64,000 nt of DNA from Halalkalibacillus halophilus DSM 18494 (GTDB lineage Bacteria > Bacillota > Bacilli > Bacillales > Alkalibacillaceae). Both the position numbers and the translations under genes were made by a program. The notes under the pieces were generated by a model, which ran no database searches, was not told where the DNA came from, and was given only the letters and a program-made list of their open reading frames with translations. Below are positions 48,970 to 58,096 of this stretch, one piece after another. Where the stretch lies: NCBI RefSeq assembly GCF_000423105.1, contig NZ_AUHI01000005.1, positions 124,001 through 188,000 on the forward strand. The letters run 5' to 3'. Numbering within the stretch: the first letter of the stretch is position 1; every line of letters starts with the position of its first letter.

Positions 48970-49179
48970 TGGGTTCCTCCTAAATATGAAAAGCGCTAGC
49001 CTTCCGAATACTCATGCTTGCGCGGCAAATCCAGAAAATCACATCGATTCATTTTCCTTTCTTTCTCAAAAAGATGAACAAATGTTCTTCTTTTATTTTA
49101 ACACAATTTTTTCGTTCTCACCCTAGTAAAATTGAAAAGCAACTCATCCGAAGATGCTCAAAATATTTGACTCTTAAAC

Positions 49180-49217
49180 AAAAAACAGTTTTGAAACTGG
49201 ATCTAGTTTCAAAACTG
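49180..49217 (-). terminator. yebC terminator
   Basis: A perfect 13-bp stem (49217-49205 with 49198-49186 on the minus strand) and TTTTTTG follow the yebC stop. The rest of the roughly 270-nt gap to ruvA (48970-49179) holds no gene that I can support. Confidence 0.92.
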
Positions 49218-49236
49218 GATAACATCTATTAAATAT

Positions 49237-49956
49237 CTATTGCATATTATGGTGTACTTCTTGTACATCATCTAAGTCTTCTAACATCTCAATCAATAAA
49301 CCCATTGATTCTTGAAGTGAATCCTCAACAGGTGTATACGTATCTGCAATCATAGTAAGCTCAGCTGCAGCTAATGAATATTTATCAGCTAATTCATCTT
49401 TTACCTGTTCAAAGTTCTCAGCGGTTGTAAATACTTCAAACACATCTTCATTTGTTTCTACTTCTTCACAACCAGCTTCTATTGCTTCTAACATAAAGTC
49501 ATCTTCATCCACTTGTAAGTCCGATCGTTCCACGACGATATATCCTTTTCTGTGAAACATAAAAGCTACGCAACCATTTTCTCCAAGATTGCCATTATTT
49601 TTATTAAAAGCATGTCTAACTTCTGAAGCAGTACGATTTTTATTATCTGTTAACACATCGACCATTACTGCTACTCCACCAGGACCATATCCCTCATAGG
49701 TAAATTCCTCGAAATTTTCTCCATCGACATTACCTGAAGCCTTTTGAATAGCTCTTTCAATATTATCATTTGGCATATTATTTGCCTTTGCTTTATCTAC
49801 CGCTAAACGCAGGGAAGCATTTGTTTCTAAATCAGATCCACCTTGCTTTGCTGCTACATAAATTTCTTTTGCTAGTTTCATAAAAACTTTCCCGCGCTTC
49901 GCATCTTTTGCATTCTTTTTATGTTTTATATTATGCCATTTTGAATGTCCTGCCAT
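49237..49956 (-). CDS. yebC: YebC/PmpR family protein
   Basis: A 239-aa protein of the YebC family, opening MAGHSKWHNIKHKKNAKDAKRGKVF (seen as AGHSKWHNIKHKKNA). It also has PNDNIERAIQKASG and TYEGYGPGGVAVMVDVLTDN. The family was long annotated as transcriptional regulators, and recent work links YebC to relief of ribosome stalling at proline-rich stretches. B. subtilis has the homologue YrbC at this locus. AAAGGGGGAG precedes the ATG. Confidence 0.95.
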   Translation of the reverse strand: MAGHSKWHNIKHKKNAKDAKRGKVFMKLAKEIYVAAKQGGSDLETNASLRLAVDKAKANNMPNDNIERAIQKASGNVDGENFEEFTYEGYGPGGVAVMVDVLTDNKNRTASEVRHAFNKNNGNLGENGCVAFMFHRKGYIVVERSDLQVDEDDFMLEAIEAGCEEVETNEDVFEVFTTAENFEQVKDELADKYSLAAAELTMIADTYTPVEDSLQESMGLLIEMLEDLDDVQEVHHNMQ

Positions 49957-49999
49957 AAGAACTCCCCCTTTTTGTTCAGTTCAATAATACTTAATAGAA

Positions 50000-50758
50000 T
50001 TAATCTATTAACTCATTCACATTATAAATACGTCCGTTTTCTATTTTTGAAGGGGTTTTAATTAATTGAGTAAGTGCAGAAGCCACTTCCTCAGGGCTTT
50101 TCAAATTACCTTGTTCTTTTAAATTCTTAAAATTCTCTACATCTTTGAAGTCATCTTGGTCCGTATTTCGAATTTCCCCTTGCATATCTGTATCCATCAC
50201 TCCTGGACTAAATGCAATATGGACATCACCATTTTTAAGTTCCTCTGCTTCAAGTGCAGCTGTTTTAGTATACATATTAATTGCTGCCTTCGATGATCCA
50301 TACACATTCCAACCATAGATCTGTTTTTCTGCTGCACCGGAAGTAATATTAATCACCATCAAATGGTTCGTTTCCACATGCTGCTTTAAAGTATTTACAA
50401 GTAACATTGGTGCCGTATAATTAAGCGAAACATGTTTAGCAACCTCAAAGTTTTCCAATGAACCCACTGGACCAATAGGACCTACCATTCCCGCATTATT
50501 AATAATTAAGAGTTCTTCAACCTCATGTTTCGCAAGTGTTTTAACTATATCGTGTGATGTTTCACTTAATGCTTCTAAATCACTTAAATCACAAGAGAAG
50601 TGAAAATAAGATTTACGATTCTCATTGGCAAAATTTTTGAACTCATTCGTCTTTCTTTTTCGTGAAACCGTTATAACATGATATTCCCCTTCTAATAAAT
50701 CTTTAGCTACTGCATGTCCTAAGCCTCGCGATGCGCCAGTTACAATTGCAAATTTCAT
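50000..50758 (-). CDS. Short-chain dehydrogenase/reductase (benzil-reductase-like)
   Basis: A 252-aa NAD(P)-dependent SDR. The cofactor motif TGASRGLG is near residues 8-15, NNAG near 86-89, and the catalytic Ser and YxxxK are in NITSGAAEKQIYGWNVYGSSKAA. The overall pattern resembles YueD-type (S)-benzoin-forming benzil reductases, but the true substrate is unknown. The start ATG at 50758 has AAGGGAG about 11 nt upstream. It is not part of the B. subtilis gene order here, so it is a local insertion. Confidence 0.85.
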   Translation of the reverse strand: MKFAIVTGASRGLGHAVAKDLLEGEYHVITVSRKRKTNEFKNFANENRKSYFHFSCDLSDLEALSETSHDIVKTLAKHEVEELLIINNAGMVGPIGPVGSLENFEVAKHVSLNYTAPMLLVNTLKQHVETNHLMVINITSGAAEKQIYGWNVYGSSKAAINMYTKTAALEAEELKNGDVHIAFSPGVMDTDMQGEIRNTDQDDFKDVENFKNLKEQGNLKSPEEVASALTQLIKTPSKIENGRIYNVNELID

Positions 50759-50788
50759 TAGATTTCCCACTCCCTTTTCTTACCTATA

Positions 50789-51286
50789 TTATTCTTTTCG
50801 ATCTTCAATTCGATTATGAAATTCTCTATCTACAAACACCGTAATGTCAGACCTGTCAGTTATATTTTCCACTACTTGCTTCACTTTTTCAATAGCTACC
50901 TCTTCATCTGTGCGTGAAGACATATTAATTGCAACGTAAATTTGGTCTTCTTGTACCGTTATTCCAGCTTGTTTGACCTCATCTAATTCTGTTACTTGCC
51001 TATAGATCTCTCGTTCATATTGGGTCACTTCATTTGCTGCATCTGAGTCAGTTGGAGTGGGGTCAGTTTGATCAAGTGTTTGATCGATTTCTCTTTGATC
51101 AAAGTACTCTTTAGGATTCGGATATAAGTTATATGTGATTAACTCATCATCACTCACCTTTTCATCTTGTTGCATTTCAGTTGATTGTTCACTATTCGTT
51201 AAACTTCCCTCTTTTTCAGGATTAACAAATGTACATGCGCTTAACAAGAATATACTCAAAACAATAATCCATTTATATTTATACAT
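50789..51286 (-). CDS. YhcN/YlaJ-family spore lipoprotein (CoxA-like)
   Basis: A 165-aa lipoprotein. The signal peptide ends in the lipobox LLSAC (Cys18), followed by an acidic, low-complexity stretch. A YhcN/YlaJ domain follows (ELDEVKQAGITVQEDQIYVAINM to ITDRSDITVFVDRE). The family is sporulation-associated, and B. subtilis CoxA, a cortex protein, is encoded between yrbC and safA at the same place. The ATG has GGAGGTG at 7 nt, but that site is the 3' arm of a hairpin behind nadE. Confidence 0.8.
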   Translation of the reverse strand: MYKYKWIIVLSIFLLSACTFVNPEKEGSLTNSEQSTEMQQDEKVSDDELITYNLYPNPKEYFDQREIDQTLDQTDPTPTDSDAANEVTQYEREIYRQVTELDEVKQAGITVQEDQIYVAINMSSRTDEEVAIEKVKQVVENITDRSDITVFVDREFHNRIEDRKE

Positions 51287-51287
51287 T

Positions 51288-51328
51288 GAAAAACACCTCC
51301 ATTTCGTTAGTTTGAAATAAGAGGTGTT
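51288..51328 (-). promoter_or_regulatory. Hairpin joining a nadE terminator-like stem to the coxA-like ribosome site
   Basis: On the minus strand AACACCTC (51328-51321) pairs with GAGGTGTT (51299-51292), extended by ATTTC/GAAAT inside, and is followed by TTTTTC. The 3' arm is also the Shine-Dalgarno of the coxA-like gene, so one structure could both end the nadE transcript and mask initiation. Confidence 0.65.
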
Positions 51329-51339
51329 ATTGCATACAT

Positions 51340-52098
51340 CTATTCTATAGTGAAATGATGGAAATTTGGAGGTGATTTAGGCAAGGCACGTTTATGTGCT
51401 GTTTTTTGGTGCATTGTTTCTATAATTTCTGCTTCTTGATCATCAATATCATCCCCATTTAAGAAGGAATCAATGGAATCATAAGAAACACCCATTTCTT
51501 GTTCATCTGTCTGGCCTTCCCATAAACCTGCACTAGGATTTTTTTCAATAATTGCATTCGGAACTCCTAATTCTTTTGCTAATTCTCGCACTTCACTTTT
51601 TGTATAGTGTAGTAAAGGAACAAGATCTACGCCACCATCTCCATATTTTGTAAAGTAACCCGTATACCATTCTGCTGCATTGTCGGTTCCTACTACTAAA
51701 TAATTATAATTTGTAGCAATCGTATAAAGTGTAGACATTCTTAATCTTGCTCTTAAATTCGCATCAGCTAATTGTTGATTGGAAGTATTCCATTCATTTT
51801 TCTCGTCAATTTGATTTTGGATGTTCGTAAACAAGCCTTGATGTTGTTCTGTTAAGTCAACTTTCACCTTGTCAATTCCACTTTCTTGAACTACTAACAT
51901 TGCATCTTCTTCATCTTTGCTTTGACTACCACAAGGCATAATCACACCTAATGAACTGTCTGGAAATGCTTTCTTGATTAAATAAGCAACCACTGTAGAA
52001 TCAATTCCTCCACTTAATCCTACTAATAGACCTTTTGTTTTCGTCTCATCTACAGTTTGTTGTAACCACTTCACTAATTGTTCAACATGTTTTTCCAT
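51340..52098 (-). CDS. nadE: Ammonia-dependent NAD+ synthetase
   Basis: A 252-aa N-type ATP pyrophosphatase that amidates deamido-NAD to NAD. The P-loop GLSGGIDST is at 27-35, LRARLRMSTLYTIA and VVGTDNAAEWYTGYFTKYGDGG form the active site, and NPSAGLWEGQTDE follows. There is no glutaminase domain, so it should use ammonia. It stands between the coxA-like and safA-like genes, replacing the nadABC-region layout of B. subtilis. Its ribosome site is paired in a 9-bp hairpin. Confidence 0.95.
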   Translation of the reverse strand: MEKHVEQLVKWLQQTVDETKTKGLLVGLSGGIDSTVVAYLIKKAFPDSSLGVIMPCGSQSKDEEDAMLVVQESGIDKVKVDLTEQHQGLFTNIQNQIDEKNEWNTSNQQLADANLRARLRMSTLYTIATNYNYLVVGTDNAAEWYTGYFTKYGDGGVDLVPLLHYTKSEVRELAKELGVPNAIIEKNPSAGLWEGQTDEQEMGVSYDSIDSFLNGDDIDDQEAEIIETMHQKTAHKRALPKSPPNFHHFTIE

Positions 52099-52100
52099 CC

Positions 52101-52133
52101 AATAACCCCTTTTTATTTTACTTAGAGGTTATT
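52101..52133 (-). promoter_or_regulatory. Hairpin sequestering the nadE Shine-Dalgarno
   Basis: On the minus strand AATAACCTC (52133-52125) pairs over 9 bp (one G-U) with GGGGTTATT (52109-52101). The GGGG of that arm is the only good Shine-Dalgarno, 7 nt from the nadE ATG at 52098. The 15-nt loop is A-rich. Confidence 0.6.
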
Positions 52134-52184
52134 TTACCATAACTGTTATAAAATTGAGACAATTAGCTCAGGAAGCATTATTGT

Positions 52185-52604
52185 TTAGTAGTAATAACCT
52201 GTAAAACCACATCTAGGAGCTTGAGGTCCATATGGGGCATAAAAATCATAGGAATAATTAGGCTGATAGTATTGATTCGCATAAGGATTGTTAGTGTAAT
52301 AATTCTGTTGAGTCTGCGTGTAATAAGGGGTAAAGGAATGGTTATTTAGATTGTCCTGATATGGTTTTAATTCTTTATCGGAAATATAGGGCTCATCTTC
52401 TCTGATTAATGGCATTGTTTTTGAATATGCTTTACGGGTAGGCTGCTCTACTTTTACACTAGGTACACGAATCTTCATTCCAGTTTGTATGGTCGACTCA
52501 TTACTAAGATGACGATTAAGCTCTCTAATTGCTTCTGTAGATTGATCATATTTTCTAGCAATAGAATCAATGGTTTCTCCAGTCTTCACAATGTGAAATT
52601 TCAT
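52185..52604 (-). CDS. safA: Short SafA-like LysM spore-coat protein
   Basis: A 139-aa protein beginning with one LysM domain (MKFHIVKTGETIDSIARKYD to GMKIRVPS, residues 1-48). A middle region and a Tyr/Asn/Pro-rich tail follow (YYTQTQQNYYTNNPY, then QPNYSYDFY). B. subtilis SafA, a coat-morphogenesis hub at this map position, is about 387 aa, so this is a much shorter version. The ATG at 52604 has AAAGGAG at 7 nt. Naming as SafA rests on the LysM start and synteny. Confidence 0.75.
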   Translation of the reverse strand: MKFHIVKTGETIDSIARKYDQSTEAIRELNRHLSNESTIQTGMKIRVPSVKVEQPTRKAYSKTMPLIREDEPYISDKELKPYQDNLNNHSFTPYYTQTQQNYYTNNPYANQYYQPNYSYDFYAPYGPQAPRCGFTGYYY

Positions 52605-52691
52605 AACAAAACTCCTTTCTTCGCCCAAATCTGACGTTACTTTAGCCTATGCTAAAACTAAAATAAGTTGAAAGGTTTTCGTAATAAAATT

Positions 52692-52726
52692 AAAAAACTC
52701 CAACCATTCCAATGATATGTTGGAGT
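52692..52726 (-). terminator. Terminator after obg
   Basis: On the minus strand CTCCAAC pairs with GTTGGAG (52725-52698), with an inner CATT/AATG stem, and TTTTTTAATTTT follows. It closes the spo0B-obg transcript. Confidence 0.88.
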
Positions 52727-52800
52727 GGTTAGAGCATTTTATTTCGTTATTCATTGATAGGTTATGATTAGAAGTAAATAATTGTCCACCAACTTACTTC

Positions 52801-54614
<1,814 letters not shown>

Positions 54615-54721
54615 TCCATGCACCTACCTACAACCATTTATGACTATCATACCATAAATCACTCTGTCATCATTGCCTTTAGACAAAACATGGTTCAAAT
54701 AAAGTTGGAAGTTTAAAGCAT

Positions 54722-54752
54722 TAAAAAAACCGGCCCTATTAAGAGCCGGTTT
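54722..54752 (-). terminator. Terminator after rpmA
   Basis: On the minus strand AAACCGGC (54752-54745) pairs with GCCGGTTT (54734-54727), and a run of seven T residues follows. It ends the rplU-prp-rpmA transcript before spo0B. Confidence 0.92.
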
Positions 54753-54759
54753 ACTTTCA

Positions 54760-55050
54760 TTACGCTTCCTGTACTTCAGGATAAACACTTACTTTTTTGC
54801 GGTTACGTCCGACACGTTCGAACTTAACAACACCGTCAATTTTAGAGAAAAGTGTATCGTCCCCACCACGACCTACGTTGTGACCAGGGTATACCTTCGT
54901 ACCTCGCTGGCGATAAAGAATTGAACCACCAGAAACGAGTTGACCGTCAGCACGTTTAGCTCCTAAACGTTTTGACTCAGAATCACGACCGTTTTTTGTA
55001 CTACCAGTACCTTTTTTCTGTGCGAAGAACTGTAAATCTAAGCGTAGCAT
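54760..55050 (-). CDS. rpmA: 50S ribosomal protein L27 (with Prp-cleaved N-terminus)
   Basis: A 96-aa L27. The N-terminus [21 protein letters not shown] carries the Firmicutes-specific extension that must be cut after LQFFAQ to expose the peptidyl-transferase-facing KKGTGS tail. The rest ([25 protein letters not shown]) is standard. The protease Prp is encoded immediately upstream, so substrate and protease are co-expressed. Confidence 0.98.
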   Translation of the reverse strand: MLRLDLQFFAQKKGTGSTKNGRDSESKRLGAKRADGQLVSGGSILYRQRGTKVYPGHNVGRGGDDTLFSKIDGVVKFERVGRNRKKVSVYPEVQEA

Positions 55051-55064
55051 TGGCTTGCACCTCC

Positions 55065-55397
55065 TTATGTTCTTGAGATGGTAATATATTCACTATAATC
55101 ATTTTCGATTGTTTCAAAAGTAACGATCATACCCATTAACAGTGTTTGAGCTTTTTGAAAAGCCACACCAGTTAATCCTTCTGGTAAATTCATTTTCAGA
55201 AATCCACCTTCGTCACCTTGCTCAATGTCAGGTGTACATCCCACAATTGAAATAATTGCATTAACTGCACCAAAAGATACAGCAGAAACTGCTGCACACA
55301 CTAGATCGTGTCCTTGTGGTCCACTATCTGCATGGCCCGAGAGTTGAAACCCTCGAATCGTATCATCTTCATTTTTAAAAACAATCATTTCAATCAT
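55065..55397 (-). CDS. prp: L27-processing cysteine protease Prp (YsxB)
   Basis: A 110-aa protease that removes the L27 N-terminal extension. The catalytic His and Cys are in [24 protein letters not shown] (His in SGHADSG, Cys in DLVCAAVS). The [17 protein letters not shown] helix is typical. It lies between rplU and rpmA (12 and 14 nt gaps), the arrangement in all Firmicutes that have the extended L27. Confidence 0.95.
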   Translation of the reverse strand: MIEMIVFKNEDDTIRGFQLSGHADSGPQGHDLVCAAVSAVSFGAVNAIISIVGCTPDIEQGDEGGFLKMNLPEGLTGVAFQKAQTLLMGMIVTFETIENDYSEYITISRT

Positions 55398-55409
55398 AAA
55401 GTAAATTCC

Positions 55410-55718
55410 TTACACACTGATTTTGTTAATTGTCACTTTAGTATAAGGCTGACGATGACCTTGTTTGCGCTTGTAATTCTTTTTTGGCTTATATTTAAAT
55501 ACTGTAATTTTACGGCCTTTACCATGTTTCTCAACTTGGCCTGTTACAGAAGCACCATCTACGAATGGAGCACCAACTTTTACATTGTCGCCACCAACAA
55601 ATAGTACTTTGTCGAATGTCACTTCATCTTCCGCATTGAAATCTAACTTTTCAATGAAAATGGACTGACCTTCTTCTACTTTGATTTGTTTACCACCAGT
55701 TTCAATAATTGCGTACAT
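55410..55718 (-). CDS. rplU: 50S ribosomal protein L21
   Basis: A 102-aa L21 with the family start [18 protein letters not shown] and the C-terminal RNA-binding signature [20 protein letters not shown] (seen as [15 protein letters not shown]). First gene of rplU-prp-rpmA, preceded by a conserved leader RNA and its own promoter, which lies inside the end of rng. GAGGAGGTG precedes the ATG. Confidence 0.98.
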   Translation of the reverse strand: MYAIIETGGKQIKVEEGQSIFIEKLDFNAEDEVTFDKVLFVGGDNVKVGAPFVDGASVTGQVEKHGKGRKITVFKYKPKKNYKRKQGHRQPYTKVTINKISV

Positions 55719-55732
55719 CTCTGCACCTCCTC

Positions 55733-55826
55733 ATTTTACTCAGACTCGCCATCGAGGTACTACTAAAGTAGTTTTAAAACCTCTTTTGAGCGGTTGTAGC
55801 ATACGGGTGCTACGTAAAGCATAACA
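55733..55826 (-). ncRNA. L21 leader RNA (autoregulatory leader)
   Basis: The roughly 95-nt leader of rplU on the minus strand holds a TAGCA...TGCTA hairpin, the word ACCGCTCAAAAGAGGT and a stem GAGGT...ACCTC enclosing ACTAC...GTAGT. This agrees with the L21 leader known from B. subtilis and relatives, thought to bind L21 for feedback control. I matched it by eye, not by covariance model. Confidence 0.7.
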
Positions 55827-55832
55827 ATATAG

Positions 55833-55862
55833 ATAATAGCACGTTTTAAAAAAGTTTGTCAA
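55833..55862 (-). promoter_or_regulatory. rplU promoter
   Basis: TTGACA (55862-55857), an 18-nt spacer, then TATTAT (55838-55833). The -35 box lies within the last codons of rng. Confidence 0.75.
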
Positions 55863-57267
55863 TATATTTATGAGGTGCTTTATTATCTTTTAATAGCCAA
55901 GCTTCATCTCCTATCTTATAAGTTTGAAAGACCTCCTGCAAATCTTCCCCTACGCTTATATAAAGGGAGAAAGTAAATTGGTGCTCTTCGTGAAATGACT
56001 TTACTACTTCTTTCCATTTTTGCAATTGATCATGTTCAACTTGTAAGTGTACAGTATCCACTCGCATGGATTGGTACTGAAGTAATTCCTCTTCTAACCA
56101 ATCTCTATAATAAGTATCCGTTTCAATGAGATTTGACTTCACCCCGAAGAAATCATAAGAAGTCTTATGAACTCGTTTCCTTGTCAGCTGCATTATTCCT
56201 AGTTCATTAAAACCTAATATCTTATATGAGATCGGATCGACTTGAAGATGTTCATTTAGCACATCCACGATCTCTTTTTGAGCAGTTTTGTCTTTCATAT
56301 TAATAAAATCAATCATAATAATACCAGAAAGTTGACGCATTTTTATTTGTTCTGCACACGCTATAGCAGCTTGTTTATTAATATCAATTGCCGTTCTATC
56401 TTTATCCAAATTCCCTCTGTATTTATTCATGTTTACATCCAATACAAATAACGCTTCCGTTTGATCCACCGTAACGGATGCTCCCGATGATAAATGGACT
56501 TCCCTTTTTGTGAAATGTTCTTTAAGAAGTTGATTGGAATAAGGTTTGCGAAGATAAAAATTTCTGTCATAAATAAGAAGATCCTTTAAGTCTATATACT
56601 CCATTTTTAATTGTTGCATATAATTCAAGTCATCACACACAACGGATTCAAGGGAACTCAATGCGCATCTTTGCAAATAGCGGCTGAATAGACTAGTAGA
56701 CTGATCCAATTTTCGAACCATATTCATCTCATGCATTTTCACCATATTTTGATAGCGCGCTTTCAAGGAGCTTAATTCGGATTGTAAAAATGTTAAATCA
56801 ACGTGAAAGGCTTTCGTTCTAACGATCAGACCTTCGCTATCCTGGGTTTGATTATTAACAAACTGAACTAGATCAGGGTGTTCATTTTTATCCATTTTCG
56901 TTGAATAGTGTAAACCAGGTTCAAAAGGCATATATACAAAATGATCATTTTTAAATTGTATGAGTTGTGTAAATCCTACTTTTTTGCCTTTTGTAGCTAA
57001 GCGATTCACCTGTAATAGCACTCTGTTACCTTGTTTGGCTTCAGATTGGTTCTTCAGCTGATGAAATGGTAAATAGCCATGATCTTCCCCACCATAATCA
57101 ATAAAACAAGCCTTTAAACGATGGTCTACTTGTTTAATTACTGCTGAATACATATCGCCAACTTGAACTTGACCTTTTTCTTGCATATGAAAATCCGTTA
57201 TATTTCCATTTGTAAGCTCAAGTAACCACTGTTTGTTTGTACGCGTTTGTATATAAACTTTCTTCAT
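55846..57267 (-). CDS. rng: RNase E/G family ribonuclease lacking the zinc-link
   Basis: A 473-aa Rne/Rng-type endoribonuclease, an RNA decay and processing enzyme class not present in B. subtilis. An S1 domain comes first (GDMYSAVIKQVDHRLKACFIDYGG, as KACFIDYGGEDHGYLPF). The DNase I-like catalytic domain keeps both metal-binding aspartates, in ALFVLDVNMNKYRG and GIIMIDFINM. After IMQLTRKRVHKTS, where RNase E/G has CPxCxG, there is no cysteine at all. The N-terminus overlaps spoIVFB by 50 nt, so the two are translationally linked. Confidence 0.9.
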   Translation of the reverse strand: MKKVYIQTRTNKQWLLELTNGNITDFHMQEKGQVQVGDMYSAVIKQVDHRLKACFIDYGGEDHGYLPFHQLKNQSEAKQGNRVLLQVNRLATKGKKVGFTQLIQFKNDHFVYMPFEPGLHYSTKMDKNEHPDLVQFVNNQTQDSEGLIVRTKAFHVDLTFLQSELSSLKARYQNMVKMHEMNMVRKLDQSTSLFSRYLQRCALSSLESVVCDDLNYMQQLKMEYIDLKDLLIYDRNFYLRKPYSNQLLKEHFTKREVHLSSGASVTVDQTEALFVLDVNMNKYRGNLDKDRTAIDINKQAAIACAEQIKMRQLSGIIMIDFINMKDKTAQKEIVDVLNEHLQVDPISYKILGFNELGIMQLTRKRVHKTSYDFFGVKSNLIETDTYYRDWLEEELLQYQSMRVDTVHLQVEHDQLQKWKEVVKSFHEEHQFTFSLYISVGEDLQEVFQTYKIGDEAWLLKDNKAPHKYIDKLF

Positions 57268-58096
57268 TTCTATTTCCCTCTATTTCTCCTAATCGCTGGA
57301 TCGTACCGTTTGTGAAAATCTCTCGTAATAAATCATCTTCATGTAAAACTTGATAATTACTCACATGAATAAAATGCTCTGAGTCTTTTTTAAATAATTT
57401 TAAAGCCGTATGTATACTCGTTTTATTGTCTAAAGTTAAAATGTTAATTCTGGAATATGCTTTTCCCTTATTTAGATAGCGAGATAGTAAATGTTTCCAT
57501 AAAAATACGTGTTGATTTTTCCAAGTGAACCAATTATCCAATAATAAAAATACAGATAAAAATAGGATCTGCAAATTATACAAGCCATTAATGATGAGTA
57601 TACCATTAATTATAACTACTAATGTAACAGAAAACATTACCGTAAACTCGATCGATTTAATAAATGATTGAAAGTAACAAGTCACTAGTAAGAGTACCCT
57701 TCCTCCATCAAGTGGTAAAATAGGAAGAAGGTTAAATAATAAGATAACAGTATTTACTGCCGCTGCAAAACTGATCAATTCAATTGGTAAACTTGTGTAG
57801 GTAAGTATATATATAACCCCATACATCCAGATGTGTTGGAGTGGTCCAAAGAATGTGACGATTAATTCCTCTTTGTTCGAATGATTAAAAAAATCATCTG
57901 TTTCCATAACCCCACCTAAGGGCCAGAGAACAATTTTACAAATTCTCCATCCATAATATTTTGCCGCACAAAAATGACCAAGTTCATGTATGCTTACGAT
58001 GATGATTAAAATTAGAAGTTCCGCAAATAACCCAAGCCAAAATCCTAGAATAGCCAATAGAATGGTAAGTGGATGTAACTGAAATTTAGTTTCCAT
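57218..58096 (-). CDS. spoIVFB: Sporulation intramembrane metalloprotease SpoIVFB
   Basis: A 292-aa site-2-type protease that removes the pro-sequence of sigma-K in the outer forespore membrane. The zinc motif HELGH is in IVSIHELGHFCAAKYYG (near residues 37-53), and the third ligand Asp is in LLPILPLDGGRVL. Six membrane segments are followed by a cytoplasmic CBS-like tail (LFKKDSEHFIHVSNYQVL). It overlaps spoIVFA by 11 nt and rng by 50 nt. Its substrate, pro-SigK, is encoded at 10422-11135. Confidence 0.94.
   Translation of the reverse strand: METKFQLHPLTILLAILGFWLGLFAELLILIIIVSIHELGHFCAAKYYGWRICKIVLWPLGGVMETDDFFNHSNKEELIVTFFGPLQHIWMYGVIYILTYTSLPIELISFAAAVNTVILLFNLLPILPLDGGRVLLLVTCYFQSFIKSIEFTVMFSVTLVVIINGILIINGLYNLQILFLSVFLLLDNWFTWKNQHVFLWKHLLSRYLNKGKAYSRINILTLDNKTSIHTALKLFKKDSEHFIHVSNYQVLHEDDLLREIFTNGTIQRLGEIEGNRNEESLYTNAYKQTVVT

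Noticed and set aside
48985..49025. GCGC-rich word near ruvA, considered as an interspersed repeat
   Set aside because: Only one copy was noticed in the window and the arms pair poorly.
49014..49232. 72-aa plus-strand frame in the ruvA-yebC gap, possible bofC remnant
   Set aside because: No ribosome site, it runs through the yebC terminator and shows no BofC-like pattern.
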